Assembly (NCBI GenBank): GCA_026214975.1
Contig: CM047809.1
Coordinates: 23,667,460-23,731,459 of the forward strand
Source: Gentiana macrophylla
Taxonomy: Eukaryota > Streptophyta > Magnoliopsida > Gentianales > Gentianaceae
DNA: 64,000 bases
Reading direction: 5' to 3'
This document shows positions 34,546 through 45,388 of this stretch, piece by piece. The notes beneath the pieces are model-generated. The model did not search any database and was not told where the DNA came from. It saw only the letters and a program-made list of their open reading frames with translations. Every line of letters begins with the position of its first letter. Position 1 is the stretch's first letter. The position numbers and the translations under genes were made by a program.

Positions 34546-35224
34546 GAATTTCTATTCACAAATGGTGTAAACCTTTTTTTTGTATCAAATGTTAATATTT
34601 AATGTCATAATTACTTAGTTTTTAGGGGTGGTGGGTGAGAAGGACAACATAAGATTGAAAATGGTGAAATAGGACAGTTTCAAATGTATATGGTTTAAAA
34701 GGACAAAAAATAGGTACATGTACAGAAACACCCTTAATGAATTTTACAATATTTCTTTATTTCTAATAGTCATAGACATCAATACATTCACACAGAATCA
34801 ATGTATTAGTTCACACAGAAGCAATGCTTTGACAAAGAATTGATTGTATTTTCCTTCTGCAAATCCCGGTGCTGATTTGAACGGCCATTAATTAGAGTGA
34901 AAGCGTTCCTGCATTCACCTGGTATATTCGATAAAAAAATTGGGCGACGTTGTAACAGAAAAGAAGTAACTACCCTCCGGAAATCCCTCTCCTAATATCT
35001 ACGTCTCTTGATTGTAAAGGACGGTGTTGCTGATTCTGATTCTAAACAATTCGAATAGCAAAGAAATAAATTATGGGTGACGATTTAGGGGTTTTTTTCC
35101 GTCCAAAAAGGAATGATCTCAACACTTCTTGATTATAACGGACTGTGTTACTGCTTTTGATTGTAATCAATTCGATCGATCAACAAGTAGTAATTTAATA
35201 AATGGGTTGACAATTTATAGTATG

Positions 35225-36240
35225 TTTTCAGTGTAACTACATCTATTAGACTGACTAGTACTAATCTTTTTCAATGTTACTACATTTTAATTGTGTACAT
35301 GTTTTCTTATGTGTGTTACTACACATTTTTTGTTGGTACTACACTTAATTCATTAGTTGTTACTACTTAATTTTCTGTGTTACTACATGTATTTAGTTGA
35401 GTTGTACTACATAAATTTCTACGTTAACTACATATTTTCCTACGTTAAATTTCAACCTAATATAAGTTTGTATTCAATAACATGTAGTAACTCATGCACT
35501 AACACACATGTATGTTAATTTACTACTTGTTACAATATCATTCTTTACTACTTGTTACTACATCAATTTTTTTTGGTGTAACTACATGTATTAGACAGAC
35601 TAGAACTAAATCTAATGCATGTTACTACATGTTTTTTGTTGCAACTACATTCTTTGTATGTGTGTTACTACACATTTTTTGTAGATACTACACTTGTTGT
35701 TAATACATATATTTTCTGTGTTACTACATTTTTTACGGGTATTACTACATTATTCTTGGGTGAAACAACATATATTTGGTTGATCTGTACTACACATTTT
35801 TATATGTTAACTACATATTTTTCTACGTTAAATTTCAACCCAATATATGTTTTTGTTCAACAACATGTAGTAACTGATGCACTCACATACATGTATATTA
35901 ACCTACTACTTGTTACTATATCAATCCTTACTACTTGTTACTATATTAATATTTTTTGGGGTGTAACTACATGTATTAGACTGACAAGTACTAATCTTTT
36001 TCAATGTAACTAGCAACAACACACACATCAATTTCACTACACACCCAATCCACACAATGCAGTTACACTGAGTAACAAGTAGTAACATGAACATCATGCA
36101 ATACAGTTACACAGAGTAACACGTAGTAACATCAATATCATGTAGTAACACATGTTGTAACACATGTCTTTTTCAACATGTAGTTACACCACTATGCACA
36201 CTCCATAAGATGTAGTAGCGCATAATGTAGTTTCACAATG
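35225..36240. repeat. TGTAGTAACA / TGTTACTACA minisatellite
   Basis: Dozens of short units of TGTTACTACAT (left) and ATGTAGTAACA (right) at irregular spacing. The plus-strand frames at 35512-36013 come from this repeat (many Tyr, Thr and Cys residues) and are not genes. Confidence 0.8.
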
Positions 36241-36344
36241 TAAGTCCCAAATAAAGTAACACGTATTTCACGTTGGTTCCGTGAACAGCCTCAGACGTAG
36301 TAACACCACGATGCAAACACCCTAAAACATAGTAACACATAATG

Positions 36345-36562
36345 TACACCTTAAACCCTGAACCCTGAACCCCTAATATGAACCCTAAACCTAAACCCTA
36401 AACCATAAACCATAAATCCTAACCCTTGCACCCTAAACATTAACCCTGCACCCTAAACCCGAAACCTAAACCCTAAATCCCAAACCTAAACCCTAAACCA
36501 TAAAAATGTACCCTAAACCATAACCCTAAACCTTATACCACAAACCCTAAACCTAAACCCTA
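36345..36562 (+). repeat. Degenerate telomere-like array, C-rich strand
   Basis: Variants of CCCTAAA, the Arabidopsis-type plant telomere unit (CCCTAAAC, CCCTGAAC, CCATAAAC). It is followed directly by the inverse array. Confidence 0.85.
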
Positions 36563-36705
36563 AGGGTTCAGGTTTAGGGTTTAGAGTTCAAGATTAGGGA
36601 TTAAGGTTTAGGGTTCAAGTTTAGAGTGCAGGGTTCAGGTTTAGGGTTCAAGTTTAGGGTTTGGGGTTTAAGGTTAGGGTTCGGGGTTTTGGATTTAGGG
36701 TGTAC
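36563..36705 (+). repeat. Degenerate telomere-like array, G-rich strand
   Basis: Variants of TTTAGGG (GTTTAGGG, GGTTCAGG), directly head-to-head with the C-rich array. Together they form the centre of the fold-back element. Confidence 0.85.
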
Positions 36706-37105
36706 GTTTTGTGTTACTATGTTTGAGGGTGTTCACAAAACCAACGTGAAATATGTGTTACTTCATTTGTGGACTTTTACTGTGATACTACATTAGCGTA
36801 ACTACATTATTTGTATGGAGTGTGCACAGTGGTGTTACTACATGATGAGAAAGACATGTGTTACAACATGTGTTACTATATGATGTTGATGCTACTACGT
36901 GACTAGTACTAATATAATCAGAAAAAATATGTAGTAACACACATACAAAGAATGTAGTTACAACAAAAAAACATGTAGTAATTAACAGGCGTTAGAATAG
37001 ATTAATACTAGTCAATTTAATACATGTAGTTATGCCCAAAAAAAATTAATATAGTAACAAATAGTAAATATTGATATAATAACAATTAGTAAATTAATAT
37101 ACATG

Positions 37106-38134
37106 TGTTGGTCCGCAATACAAGGCTTGTAAGAGTTCAGGGGGATGAATGAACTCTCATCGATTTTTGGAGTTTCTTACTTTGAGAACAAATCTAGTTA
37201 GTAAGAACAGACTAGCAAGTAGCTCATCTGGTTTTACTGGTCTGGATAGTGTGAAAAAGTTAGTGTAGCGGAAAAATGATAAGTTTCAAATTAAGCCTTG
37301 AGCTTGGTTTTCAATGTTGAGTAGTGTGATCTTGATTATGCAAGTGATGTAAGTAAAGTGCTAAAAGTAAAGAACACAAGAAGTGTTATCGATCTTCAGA
37401 GTGTCGTAATCTCCTACGTGACCGCTTCTCCCATGACTCAGGAGGTATCACTATTTTACTCTAGACGAATACAATAGGTAAGTGTTGTTGACACCCCGTA
37501 GATGCCTCACACCCCGCATATGCTTCACACCCTAAGTAGCCAATCCTTCACACCCAGTGAATGCCGCACACCCCGCAGATGCTCCAATGATCAACTTGCA
37601 CGTAGCTCATCTTAAGAACTTCCTTTCTCCAACAGCTCGTCTGTCTTCATCATTGTTCCTTTACACCCCGCAGATGCTTCAAAAGGTTCGCCGTTTCCTT
37701 GTGAACTTGGTTGATGTAATTGAGTTGGTGCTGTATCAAATTAATGATACAATGATGAGAGCTTTAAGCTGAATCTGTCGTTGAAGATTTGATTGCAGCT
37801 CTTTTGATCAAGTAGATCTTGGATGATTTCAGTTTGAGCACATCTTGTTGATCTGCTTGATTTCTTTTATACTGTAAAGCTTCTAAGATGAAGATCTAGT
37901 TAAGAGAAGACTTGCTAGATGTTTCGTTTTTCTTTTCAAAATCGCTCAACTCTCTCCACTGCTTTTCCAGCTGTTCTTCTTCATCCTTATATAGTCTTCG
38001 TAAACTTGGTGTACCGTTGAAGAATGAGTGGCTCTGATTGATTGCTTAGTTGTCCCTTGATATTTCAAAAATAGTCCCGTTTAGCTTTTAAACCATTGGA
38101 GCCTTGTACTTGATGCCTTCTAGAAGATAACTTT
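37106..38134 (+). other. LTR-like sequence of unclear origin
   Basis: Starts TGTTGGTCCGCAATACAAGG and stops where a Copia LTR begins at 38135. No coding signal. The opening TGTTGG suggests an LTR, but no partner was found. A short frame at 37557-37772 covers a small repeat. Confidence 0.3.
37490..37595 (+). repeat. Short minisatellite CACACCCCGCAGATGCTC
   Basis: About five diverged units of 16-19 bp (CACCCCGTAGATGCCT, CACCCCGCATATGCTT, CACCCCGCAGATGCTC). One more unit lies at 37663-37680. Confidence 0.65.
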
Positions 38135-40184
38135 TGTTATGATGGATAGAGATAACTTCAGATGCAAGAAATAGAAACAGATGCAATCAAATGCAAATAA
38201 TCAAAGGAGATAACAGAAAACAAGAAGAACACAGATTTAACGTGGAAAACCCCTCTCAAAGTGAGATAGATAAAAAAACCATGGGCAGAAAAGAGATCTT
38301 TATTATTATGCACTGAGTTACAGATTTCACACACACAGACAATGCAAGAACAACTGTATTTATAGGCACAAATCCCTAAACACTAGCCGCAAAGAATCTT
38401 TGTCTAATAGCCATAAATACCCCTACTTGTGTCCTCCTTTTAATGACACTGAATAGCTGTCACAAAACAGAAATAGCAGATGTGAGACCCTGGAAAATTC
38501 CAGTAATCAGCTGACTTCACTCTGCTGACAGAAACTTCAGTAGACTCCACCATACTGACGCACAGATTTGAATACGCTTCTTCAGCTGTCCATCACACAG
38601 CTGAGTCTTCAGATTGGTTCCACCAAATGTAGATTTTAAGTCACTTTACTGACAAATCTCCACCTTGACTTCAACTCTAACCAGAGTCAAACAGATTGCA
38701 TAACTAGATGTACTTGTACCACATGCATTCGTCAATGCCAGATGTACTTGTACCAGACTATCTCCACATCCACTCCACCGATCTGTCCTCGGTAGAGTTT
38801 TTAGAAACAGATTACAAGCTTTGAATATTCAGTAAGTCTAGGAAAAGCTGAAACATACTCTGCTGAACTGGTTTAGTGAACATATCAGCAGGATTATCCT
38901 TGGTGCTGATCTTCTTCACTACAACCCTCTTCTCATTTCTCAAAAAATGATACCTGACATCAATATGCTTGGTTCTCTCATGATGAACATGATCTTTGGC
39001 TATAAATATTACACTTAGACTCTCACAATATATCTCAGCCTAATCCCGATGTAACCTCAAATCACTGACTAGCCCCTTAAACCAGATACCCTCCTCCTTT
39101 TGCTTGAAGAAGAGCCATGTATTTCGCCTCGATAGTTGATAAGGCATCAGTAACTCAAGAGTAGCTTTCCAGCTGACGACAACATTTCCCACTGTAAACA
39201 CATAACCAGTCATTGATTTCTACTGTCAACATCACCTGCATAATCAGCATTACAGTAGCCTGTGACCAGACCGGTGTCACCTCTATAAATGAGACCAATA
39301 TCAGCTGTACCTCTCAGGTACCTGAATATCTTTCTAATAGATTTCCAGTGTTCATCCTCAATTTTAACATCAATATTCCTTAAATCAAGTAATATTGTGT
39401 TCAGCTGGTCAAGATGGTCCCTCAGTGGACTCCCTTCATGCATCTTCAAACTGAACAACCTCTGTTTCAGCAACAAGGCTTAGGTGTCTTCATCAGCAAC
39501 CTGAGTGATAACATCATCAGATAAGCACAACATGATGGTTGAATGTGCTTTCTCTTCCAGACTGGCAAAATCTGTTGCACTTGTATTTGGTTTGTCAAAT
39601 AAAGGAATCCACAAACCCCGCTGTTTCAACAGCACGCTTCTAGATTTGCCACAGACCAAAGTTGTTCCTTCCTGTAAATTTATCGATTTTCACGTTTACT
39701 GTGGACATCTTTTCTTGCTAAAGATCACAACTTTATCACAAATCCTAGCACCTTACTAAAGGTCTTGGTGAAGATGAAGTTGATCGTACAGATTGTTTTC
39801 TCCAGAACCTTTCTTTGATACCACTTGTTATGACGGATGAAGATAACATCATATGCAAGAAATAGAAACAAATGCAATCAAACGCAAATAATCAAAGGAG
39901 ATAACAGAAAATAAGAAGAACACAGATTTAACGTGGAAAACTCCTCTCAAAGTGAGAAAGATAAAAAAAAGCAACGGGCAGAAAAGAGATCTTTATTATT
40001 ATGCACTGAGTTACAGATTTCACACACACAGATAATGCAACAACAACTGTATTTATAGGCACAAATCCCTAAACCCTATCCGCAAGGAATCTTTGTCTGA
40101 TACGCCATAAATACCCCTACTCGTGTCCTCCTTTTAATGACACTGTATAGCTGTCACATAACAGAAATAGAAGATGTGGGACCC
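38135..40184 (-). mobile_element. Internally deleted Copia element
   Basis: 3' LTR 38135-38654 (minus-strand start TGTCAGTAAAGTGAC after AAGGTGGAGATT) and truncated 5' LTR 39826-40184. The two align closely. TGGTATCA, the start of a Met-tRNA primer site, follows the 5' LTR at 39816-39823. Only about 1.17 kb of internal DNA remains, so it is a non-autonomous deletion derivative. Confidence 0.75.
39210..39476 (-). pseudogene. Gag fused to reverse transcriptase end by internal deletion
   Basis: One open frame reads LKQRLFSLKMHEGSPLRDHL and QLNTILLDLRNIDVKIEDE, a Copia gag (UBN2-type) segment. It runs directly into HWKSIRKIFRYLRGTADIGL and GYCNADYAGDVDSR, the end of Copia reverse transcriptase and the start of RNase H. 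Protease, integrase and most of RT are deleted at the E-HWKS junction, which happens to keep the frame. The first RNase H aspartate (ADYAGD) is present, but the rest of the domain follows only in fragments. Not functional. Confidence 0.75.
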
Positions 40185-40869
40185 TGCTGTAAAGTTGGTG
40201 AAAGGAAGAGTTGAAATCTTCAGCTTAACATAAGCTCAGTCCGGGAGAGTAAGAGTTTTTGTTATTTATTGCTTTTCAGAAATGGTAGCTTGACTAATCT
40301 CATTTAATTCAACTTTCTCATGACGTTCATATGATAAAATGCAGGTCTTCATCAAGCTAAAACTTCTTCCCCTCGCTCATGGAATTCGCATACCTCTGGA
40401 AATCTTCAACATAGAAGCGATGAACTAGCGAATAGAGGATTTTTTTTCTTTCTTCTATTACAATGCTATTATTTCATTAGAGAAAATCTTGATCTTACGG
40501 TATTTCCATAATCCTTTCTCCATAATGCTTCCGATGAATTTGGATTTGTTTCATCAAAATATGGTCATGATTTTGAACTTTGATTATTTAATTTTTTCAT
40601 ATTGATTAAAATGATGAAAGTTAAGTAGTAATAACTAATGAATTAAGTGTAGTACCATTATTTGAGTATTCATTATTTAAGTTAAGAAAATAATAATAAA
40701 GGGTATTATTGAGTATTCATTATTTATTGTCCTTTACAACCACCGCCTTTTTTTGTTGTGCTTTTTACTCAAATTGGATTAAAAGTGATACTTTACAACA
40801 TTTTCCTATAGTTTTTATGAGTTGTTTATTAAAGAATCAACGCACAATATAACATTAGTTCTATCCGAT
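40185..40869. other. Intergenic DNA with no recognised feature
   Basis: AT-rich DNA between the Copia derivative and the EG45 remnant. Short frames only. TTGAGTATTCATTATTTA occurs twice (about 40657 and 40709), a small direct repeat. Confidence 0.5.
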
Positions 40870-41085
40870 GAAAATATAAATATAGTATGTGTAGAAAGCG
40901 GCAGCCCCAGATACAACTATGAGAACGGTAGAATTATTAATGAAAAATGAAGCAGTTCTTTAATATGTAAGATTAAATAGGTTTTGAATCGAATTATTAT
41001 CTTTAATTATGAATAATGATAAATGCACGTAGCACGATCTTTTAACAATTGCTAATAGGGGATTTGGGGAAAATGCACTCCCGCA
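40870..41085 (-). pseudogene. Remnant of a fourth EG45 segment
   Basis: 40886-40927 matches part of EG45 exon 1 (minus-strand codons around AVPGTATFYT). It is joined at about 40930 to DNA that in the intact copies lies some 270-650 bp further upstream (ATTATTAATGAAAAATGAAG through AATAATGATAAATGCA). The signal-peptide start, TATA box, splice donor and exon 2 are missing. It is a deletion relic, closest to copy 2 in sharing TAAGATTAA-TAGG. No product is possible. Confidence 0.75.
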
Positions 41086-41480
41086 ATGTTTACTTCTGCG
41101 TTGTTCATCCCAATGTTTATGCAAAAATGACCCTTCTTACCACCATATTTATTAAAATACCTTTTCTTTAAAAACATATTGTAATGAAAACTATTTTTCT
41201 GAAAGAAAAAAAAAATCGAAAATAAAAGAATATTAGAAAATTCCGGAAAATAGGGAAATTTTCCAACAACCTTCATAGTTATGTTTATGTTTGTTCAAAC
41301 CATGTAAATGAATTTTCTTAAATCCACGATGACTGGCTAAATAATATGATAACCAAATCATTTAACCGATAATCAACCCAAATTAGGCCCACCGTCGGTT
41401 CGGCATAAGAAGAAATTTTGGATATGGGATGCAATCAAAAAAAAGAAGTTTGTGGAACATATGGTGCACTAGGAACAATA
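41086..41480. other. Intergenic DNA with no recognised feature
   Basis: AT-rich sequence beyond the EG45 remnant. A short minus-strand frame (41052-41276) has no motif. Confidence 0.45.
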
Positions 41481-41489
41481 TTGTCCTCA

Positions 41490-42290
41490 AGCATAAGGTT
41501 TCAACGGTCGAAGATGTATTTGCAGACATTCAAAGTCGTAGTTTCACTTAGATAATAGGCAGGAACACAAAGATTAGTTTCAATTGAAAAGGATAAAGTA
41601 TAAAGGAACGCACCAAGAAGCTTTTCTTGACTTGATTTTCTGTAGTACATCAGCCCTCCTTTTATAGTCAAAAGATGACTTACTGAGAAAGAGTTGTAAA
41701 TCTATTAAATTCTACACATTATTCAAATTCATAATTTGAACAAATGACTTGAACTAATATATCTTATCAGCGTAAACTACTGTCCCCAGGACATGGCCTG
41801 GTGGTGAAAGCATGGGTATGTGTGTAATGCACGCTATGTTGGGAGCTGGAGGTCGGGTGTTCGATTCTCTCAACGATCGAAATACCAATCATTCTGTTCC
41901 AGCAAACGGAATGTGACCCCAGTATCATGATTAAATAGCAGCCCATGTAAACGGATCCACTAGGTTACCTGATTTACCTCTCCACTCATTCCGTGGGACA
42001 GGAGGAGTGGGGGGGCCCTTCCAGTTAGGGTTTAACCGTTTTTTTTTATTATCAGCGTAAACTACTTTATGAGATTTAAACTTCAAGTCCTGATCTTAAA
42101 CATCGGATGATGAATTAGTTATCTTAACATCCCCCCGCAAGCTAGAAGGGAGGTCACGAAGTGGAAGCTTGTCACACAGAAACTGAAAACGAAAAGTCGT
42201 TTCGACGGTCGAAGATGTATTTGCAGACATTCAAAGTCGTAGTTTCACTTGGATAATAGGCAGGAACAAAGAGATTAGTTTCATCGATTC
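41490..42290 (-). mobile_element. Copia 3' end and LTR (element G)
   Basis: On the minus strand the 3' coding end reads LPLRDLPSSLRGDV-like residues, then the polypurine tract CTTGCGGGGGGA (42141-42130), then an LTR starting TGTTAAGATAACTAATTC at 42129. The LTR is interrupted by a SINE. An 80-bp direct repeat (about 41500-41580 and 42199-42280) lies at either side, suggesting rearrangement. Confidence 0.55.
41782..42048 (+). mobile_element. tRNA-derived SINE with perfect 18-bp target duplication
   Basis: 267 bp with a Pol III A-box-like TGGCCTGGTGGTGAAAGC, and a B-box-like GGTCGGGTGTTCGATTCTC about 40 bp later. It ends in a T-rich tail (CGTTTTTTTT). It is flanked by TTATCAGCGTAAACTACT on both sides (41764-41781 and 42049-42066). 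These are hallmarks of plant SINEs (Au/TS-like tail type). It has no coding capacity and depends on a partner LINE. Confidence 0.9.
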
Positions 42291-42297
42291 CTAGAGG

Positions 42298-42567
42298 ATG
42301 TTCCTCAATGGTCAAAACCTGTGCCAGGAATATGAATTCACTGTGACAGTCAATCTGCGATTGGATGATCACATAAAAAAAATGTATAATGGTAAGTCAA
42401 GGCATTTACGCCGAAGACACTCCATTAGACAACTACTTTCTACTGGTACGATTACCTTAGACTATGTTGAGTCAGAGGATAATATTGCGGATCCGCTAAA
42501 CAAAGGGTTAAATAGAGAAGTAGTTGCAAAGTCATCAAGAGGAAAGGGACTAAAGCCCATGGAATAA
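42298..42567 (+). pseudogene. Copia RNase H C-terminal fragment (element F)
   Basis: The plus frame contains NGKSRHLRRRHSIRQLL, then GTITLDYVESEDNIADPLNK and a GLNREVV tail, the standard end of Copia RNase H. It ends at a stop at 42567, about 530 bp before the polypurine tract. Everything upstream (gag to RT) is missing, so the element is 5' truncated at about 42290. Confidence 0.8.
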
Positions 42568-43113
42568 ACTTTTGTGAAGGAAAACCCTACCTTGTAGATT
42601 GGAGATCCCAAGATCTTGGTTCAAAGGGACAACAGAGATCACTGTGGGGGGTTACCCTCCATCTCATTCCTATGATGAAAAACAGTGAGAAGGAGGATAA
42701 GCGTACCAGTAAAGCTTTTAATGATTTGTGCAAGAAGAATAATTCGAGAGAATTGCAAATTACAGAATCACCTATGTGAGAGAGAAGAGGGCCGCTCAAA
42801 AGGGAATTGTATAGGCGCAATTCTTAGAAACTCTTGAGAACCAGGCGGATGTCCACGGCCAAAATGGACATAACGCAAGAACTAAATGTTGCTAGGTAGA
42901 TGCATTGTGGTAAATATGTCATCGTTTACATCAACGACCCGAATAGTTCAAGGACATCGCGTCTACTAATCGGCTAGTAAAGTAAACATATCTTATCAAG
43001 GAAGGTTCAAAGGTCACACTACCTATCCTATGCATTCATCTACCGCTGAACTCTCTATGTCATTCTTAGAGCCTTTGCTAGGGTTTTACACAATTTCCAT
43101 TCATGTGGGGGAT

Positions 43114-44323
43114 TGTTGGAAAATTGATGGTTTAAATTGAATATTTAAATGATATGTCATATTGGGCCTATTGGGTTTAAGTGTGTGAATGGAGAGTGTT
43201 ATGGAAAGGAAAAATGGGAAGAACCTATTTCTCCCACATTGGTTGGAAGAAGGGAAAATAGTCAATATTTATATGATGTTGTTTTAGTGTAGTTGGAATA
43301 AGAAACCAACATTATACACGATCACGCGCGCGCAGGGGAGGGTGCAAATCCAATACGGATTTCACCTTGGTTTACCATTGGGCTTGTGCATGCCCGCGTG
43401 TCTTGCGTACACGAATGCAGCTCGATTTGAAGGCTCACAGTCCGAGTCATTTTTGCAAATAAAATCTTTATTATTTTCCAATACTGAATGCTGCTGTGAG
43501 GCTGTTCCATTCCAACATGATTATGCTGAAGACCTTCCAGTTCTAACACACTTATTCCATATTGATGATGACATTCAATTGGTGAATTGTTCCATCTTCC
43601 ATCAGTTTATCCACTCTACTCTACTAGAGCCTGCTTATATATACAGCCACAAATACAACAAGAAGAAGAGGAGCTTAAGAACCAGAAGCTAATACACCGA
43701 ATTTCCTCTTCCTTCTACCTTTCTTAGGAAAATAGAGAGTTCAAGCAAATAGTTCTTAAACAAGGAACTTTATTATTTTCCAATATTGAATGCTGCTATG
43801 AGACTGTTCCATTCCAACGTGATTATGCTGAAGACCTTCCAGTTGTAACACACTTATTCCATATTGATGATGACATTCAATTGGTGAATTGTTCCATCTT
43901 CCATCAGTTTATCCACTCTCCTCTACTAGAACCTGCCTATATATACAGCCACAAATACAACAAGAAGAAGAGGAGCTTAAGAACTAGAAGCTGATACACC
44001 GAAATTCCTCTTCCTTCTACCTTTCTTATGGAAAATAGAGAGTTCAAGCAAATAGTTCTTAAACAAGGAGGGTATGGTGCAACCTGTCCTTGTTAACCGT
44101 TCTATCCTGGGAGACTAACGTTCCGTTGAAGCTCAAGCACTCGACGGTGAGGGGATGAATTAGTCTTACGGAAAGTGTGTTAAACACACGGCTCGGTTTC
44201 CTTCTACTTTTAATATGTTTCAAAACAAATTGTAAGTTGTTTTTGTTGTAATTTCGATTTCTTGTAATTTTGCTTATTCATTTTTCTAGTCAATGTAACC
44301 AGTTTACTACATAGAGTGCAACA
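43114..44323 (+). mobile_element. 3' LTR of Copia element F with internal duplication
   Basis: Follows the polypurine tract CATGTGGGGGAT. It starts TGTTGGAAAATTGATGG and ends GAGTGCAACA (1.21 kb). TATA-like CTTATATATACAGCC occurs in both halves of an internal tandem duplication (43636 and 43938). Confidence 0.7.
43467..44070 (+). repeat. 302-bp tandem duplication inside LTR F
   Basis: 43467-43768 is repeated at 43769-44070 with a few substitutions. The unit holds the TATA-like box, so this LTR has two putative promoters. The long plus frame at 43342-43692 is incidental. Confidence 0.85.
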
Positions 44324-44330
44324 CCATTTT

Positions 44331-44425
44331 CAAGAAAAAAAAACTTAGAGAAACATTTTCCTTACCGGGCAGGACTAAAATCCATATATAGTAGGCCAAG
44401 TTACAGGAACATTTTTCCAATTTTT
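44331..44425. mobile_element. Right terminal repeat of the 1-kb MULE, third copy (truncated)
   Basis: Matches the right inverted repeat at 18090-18183 (ACTTAGAG, CCGGGCAGGACTAAAATCC, CCAAGTTACAGGAAC, CCTCATAAACATCC). The left part of the MULE was removed at the junction with Copia F. Confidence 0.65.
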
Positions 44426-44570
44426 CCTCATAAACATCCAAACCCAACTATAATCACACTTGAATACTCCATTAATCAATGAAGAATAAATAAATCATTA
44501 ATTAATAACAAATGAGAAGCAAGTAAACAAGAGCTATTAGTAGAAGAGCATAAATATGGAGAGAGAAGAA

Positions 44571-44590
44571 GGTGTGCACAAAATGGAAAG
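44571..44590. other. Empty integration site of the Copia A/B composite
   Basis: GGTGTGCACAAAATGGAAAG is continuous here. In the segment at 18341-26590 the same text is split by the composite after GTGTGCAC and resumes as GCACAAAATGG. Confidence 0.8.
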
Positions 44591-45076
44591 AGGAGAACAA
44601 AGTTTCAATGGCAAAGAGAGAAAGATTAGCAAAACACTGGCAATCAAAGGGAAACATAGAATGTGGATTCCAATTCAACGGTAAGAGAATAAGAGTTTGT
44701 TAAATCTACCAACATGACATGAAAATTGCCGCCACTGAAAGAACAAAAGTTGAGAGCCGCTTGATGGAAGAGAAAGGAAATCGGGGAAATCGGAAAGAAT
44801 GGTTTATAGGGTTCTCGAAGATGATAATGAAAATAGTGTATTTTATTTGACTAAAAAATCAACGGAAAAAAATGCATGAAGATGGGTGAGGGTTATTTAA
44901 TTAGATTACGCTAACGAACCCCACACAAACGAATTTCTTTATGATTGATCGGTATGTGAATATGTCTTTAGTCAAACAACTCCGATATCATAATAGAGAA
45001 ATACAATGAATTGCATGGGTTAATAATAATAAAAGAATTACAATATTTGTAAACCGATTGATGATAGAGATATGCT
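44579..45076 (-). mobile_element. Element E remnant, copy 3 side
   Basis: Homologous to 26585-27090: non-coding leader and 5' LTR end of element E (44991-45076). No gene. Confidence 0.4.
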
Positions 45077-45388
45077 CAAGTGCATCCTCACCTTTCACTT
45101 TTTTTTTATAATGACACTGCATCTACACATGTCACTGCAACGTGTAGATGAATTATGGTGAATCAATTTTGACGATCGGATGTGTGGATAATATGAATTA
45201 GGTGAATCAATTTCTACACATCTACACTTTTTTTTGAAAATAATTTTGACTTTCAGAAATTAAGTCAGAAAAATATCAAATAAGATATCAAAATAAAAAG
45301 GTAGAAAAATATGAATTATGGTGAATCAATTTCGACGATCGGATGTGTGGATCAAAAGTTACGGATTTAAAAATTTAAGTAGGGGAGA
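45077..45388 (-). mobile_element. 312-bp insertion related to the TGCAGTGAC repeat family
   Basis: Absent at the matching point near 27090. It contains two copies of GACGATCGGATGTGTGGAT and, on the minus strand, TCATATTTTTC-like and ATTTGATATTTTTCTGACTT text. That text matches the unique block of the array at 7790-7900. GTCACTGCA (reverse TGCAGTGAC) is also present. Confidence 0.55.

Larger units (their letters stand above)
34640..37105. mobile_element. Fold-back element with telomere-like core
   Basis: The left edge carries GGACA-rich text (AAAAGGACAAAAAATAGG, CACCCTTAATGAA) that matches the left edge of the MULE-like element at 5930-5985. The interior is built of TGTAGTAACA repeats. Sequence at 35505-36562 returns in reverse complement at 36563-37105, centred on CCCTAAGGG at 36562. 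No protein is encoded. The right boundary (near 37105, where TGTTGGTCCGC begins) is approximate. Confidence 0.6.

Noticed and set aside
35512..36013. Cys/Thr/Tyr-rich frames that look like a small secreted protein
   Set aside because: Direct product of the TGTTACTACA repeat; frames shift between units.
36345..36705. True chromosome end
   Set aside because: The array is degenerate, inverted about its centre and embedded in other repeats with sequence on both sides.
41782..41900. tRNA gene
   Set aside because: Only A- and B-box-like promoter motifs are present with no cloverleaf; the T tail and target duplication show a SINE.
43342..43692. 116-residue plus-strand frame
   Set aside because: Lies within LTR F across its tandem duplication; no similarity to a known domain.
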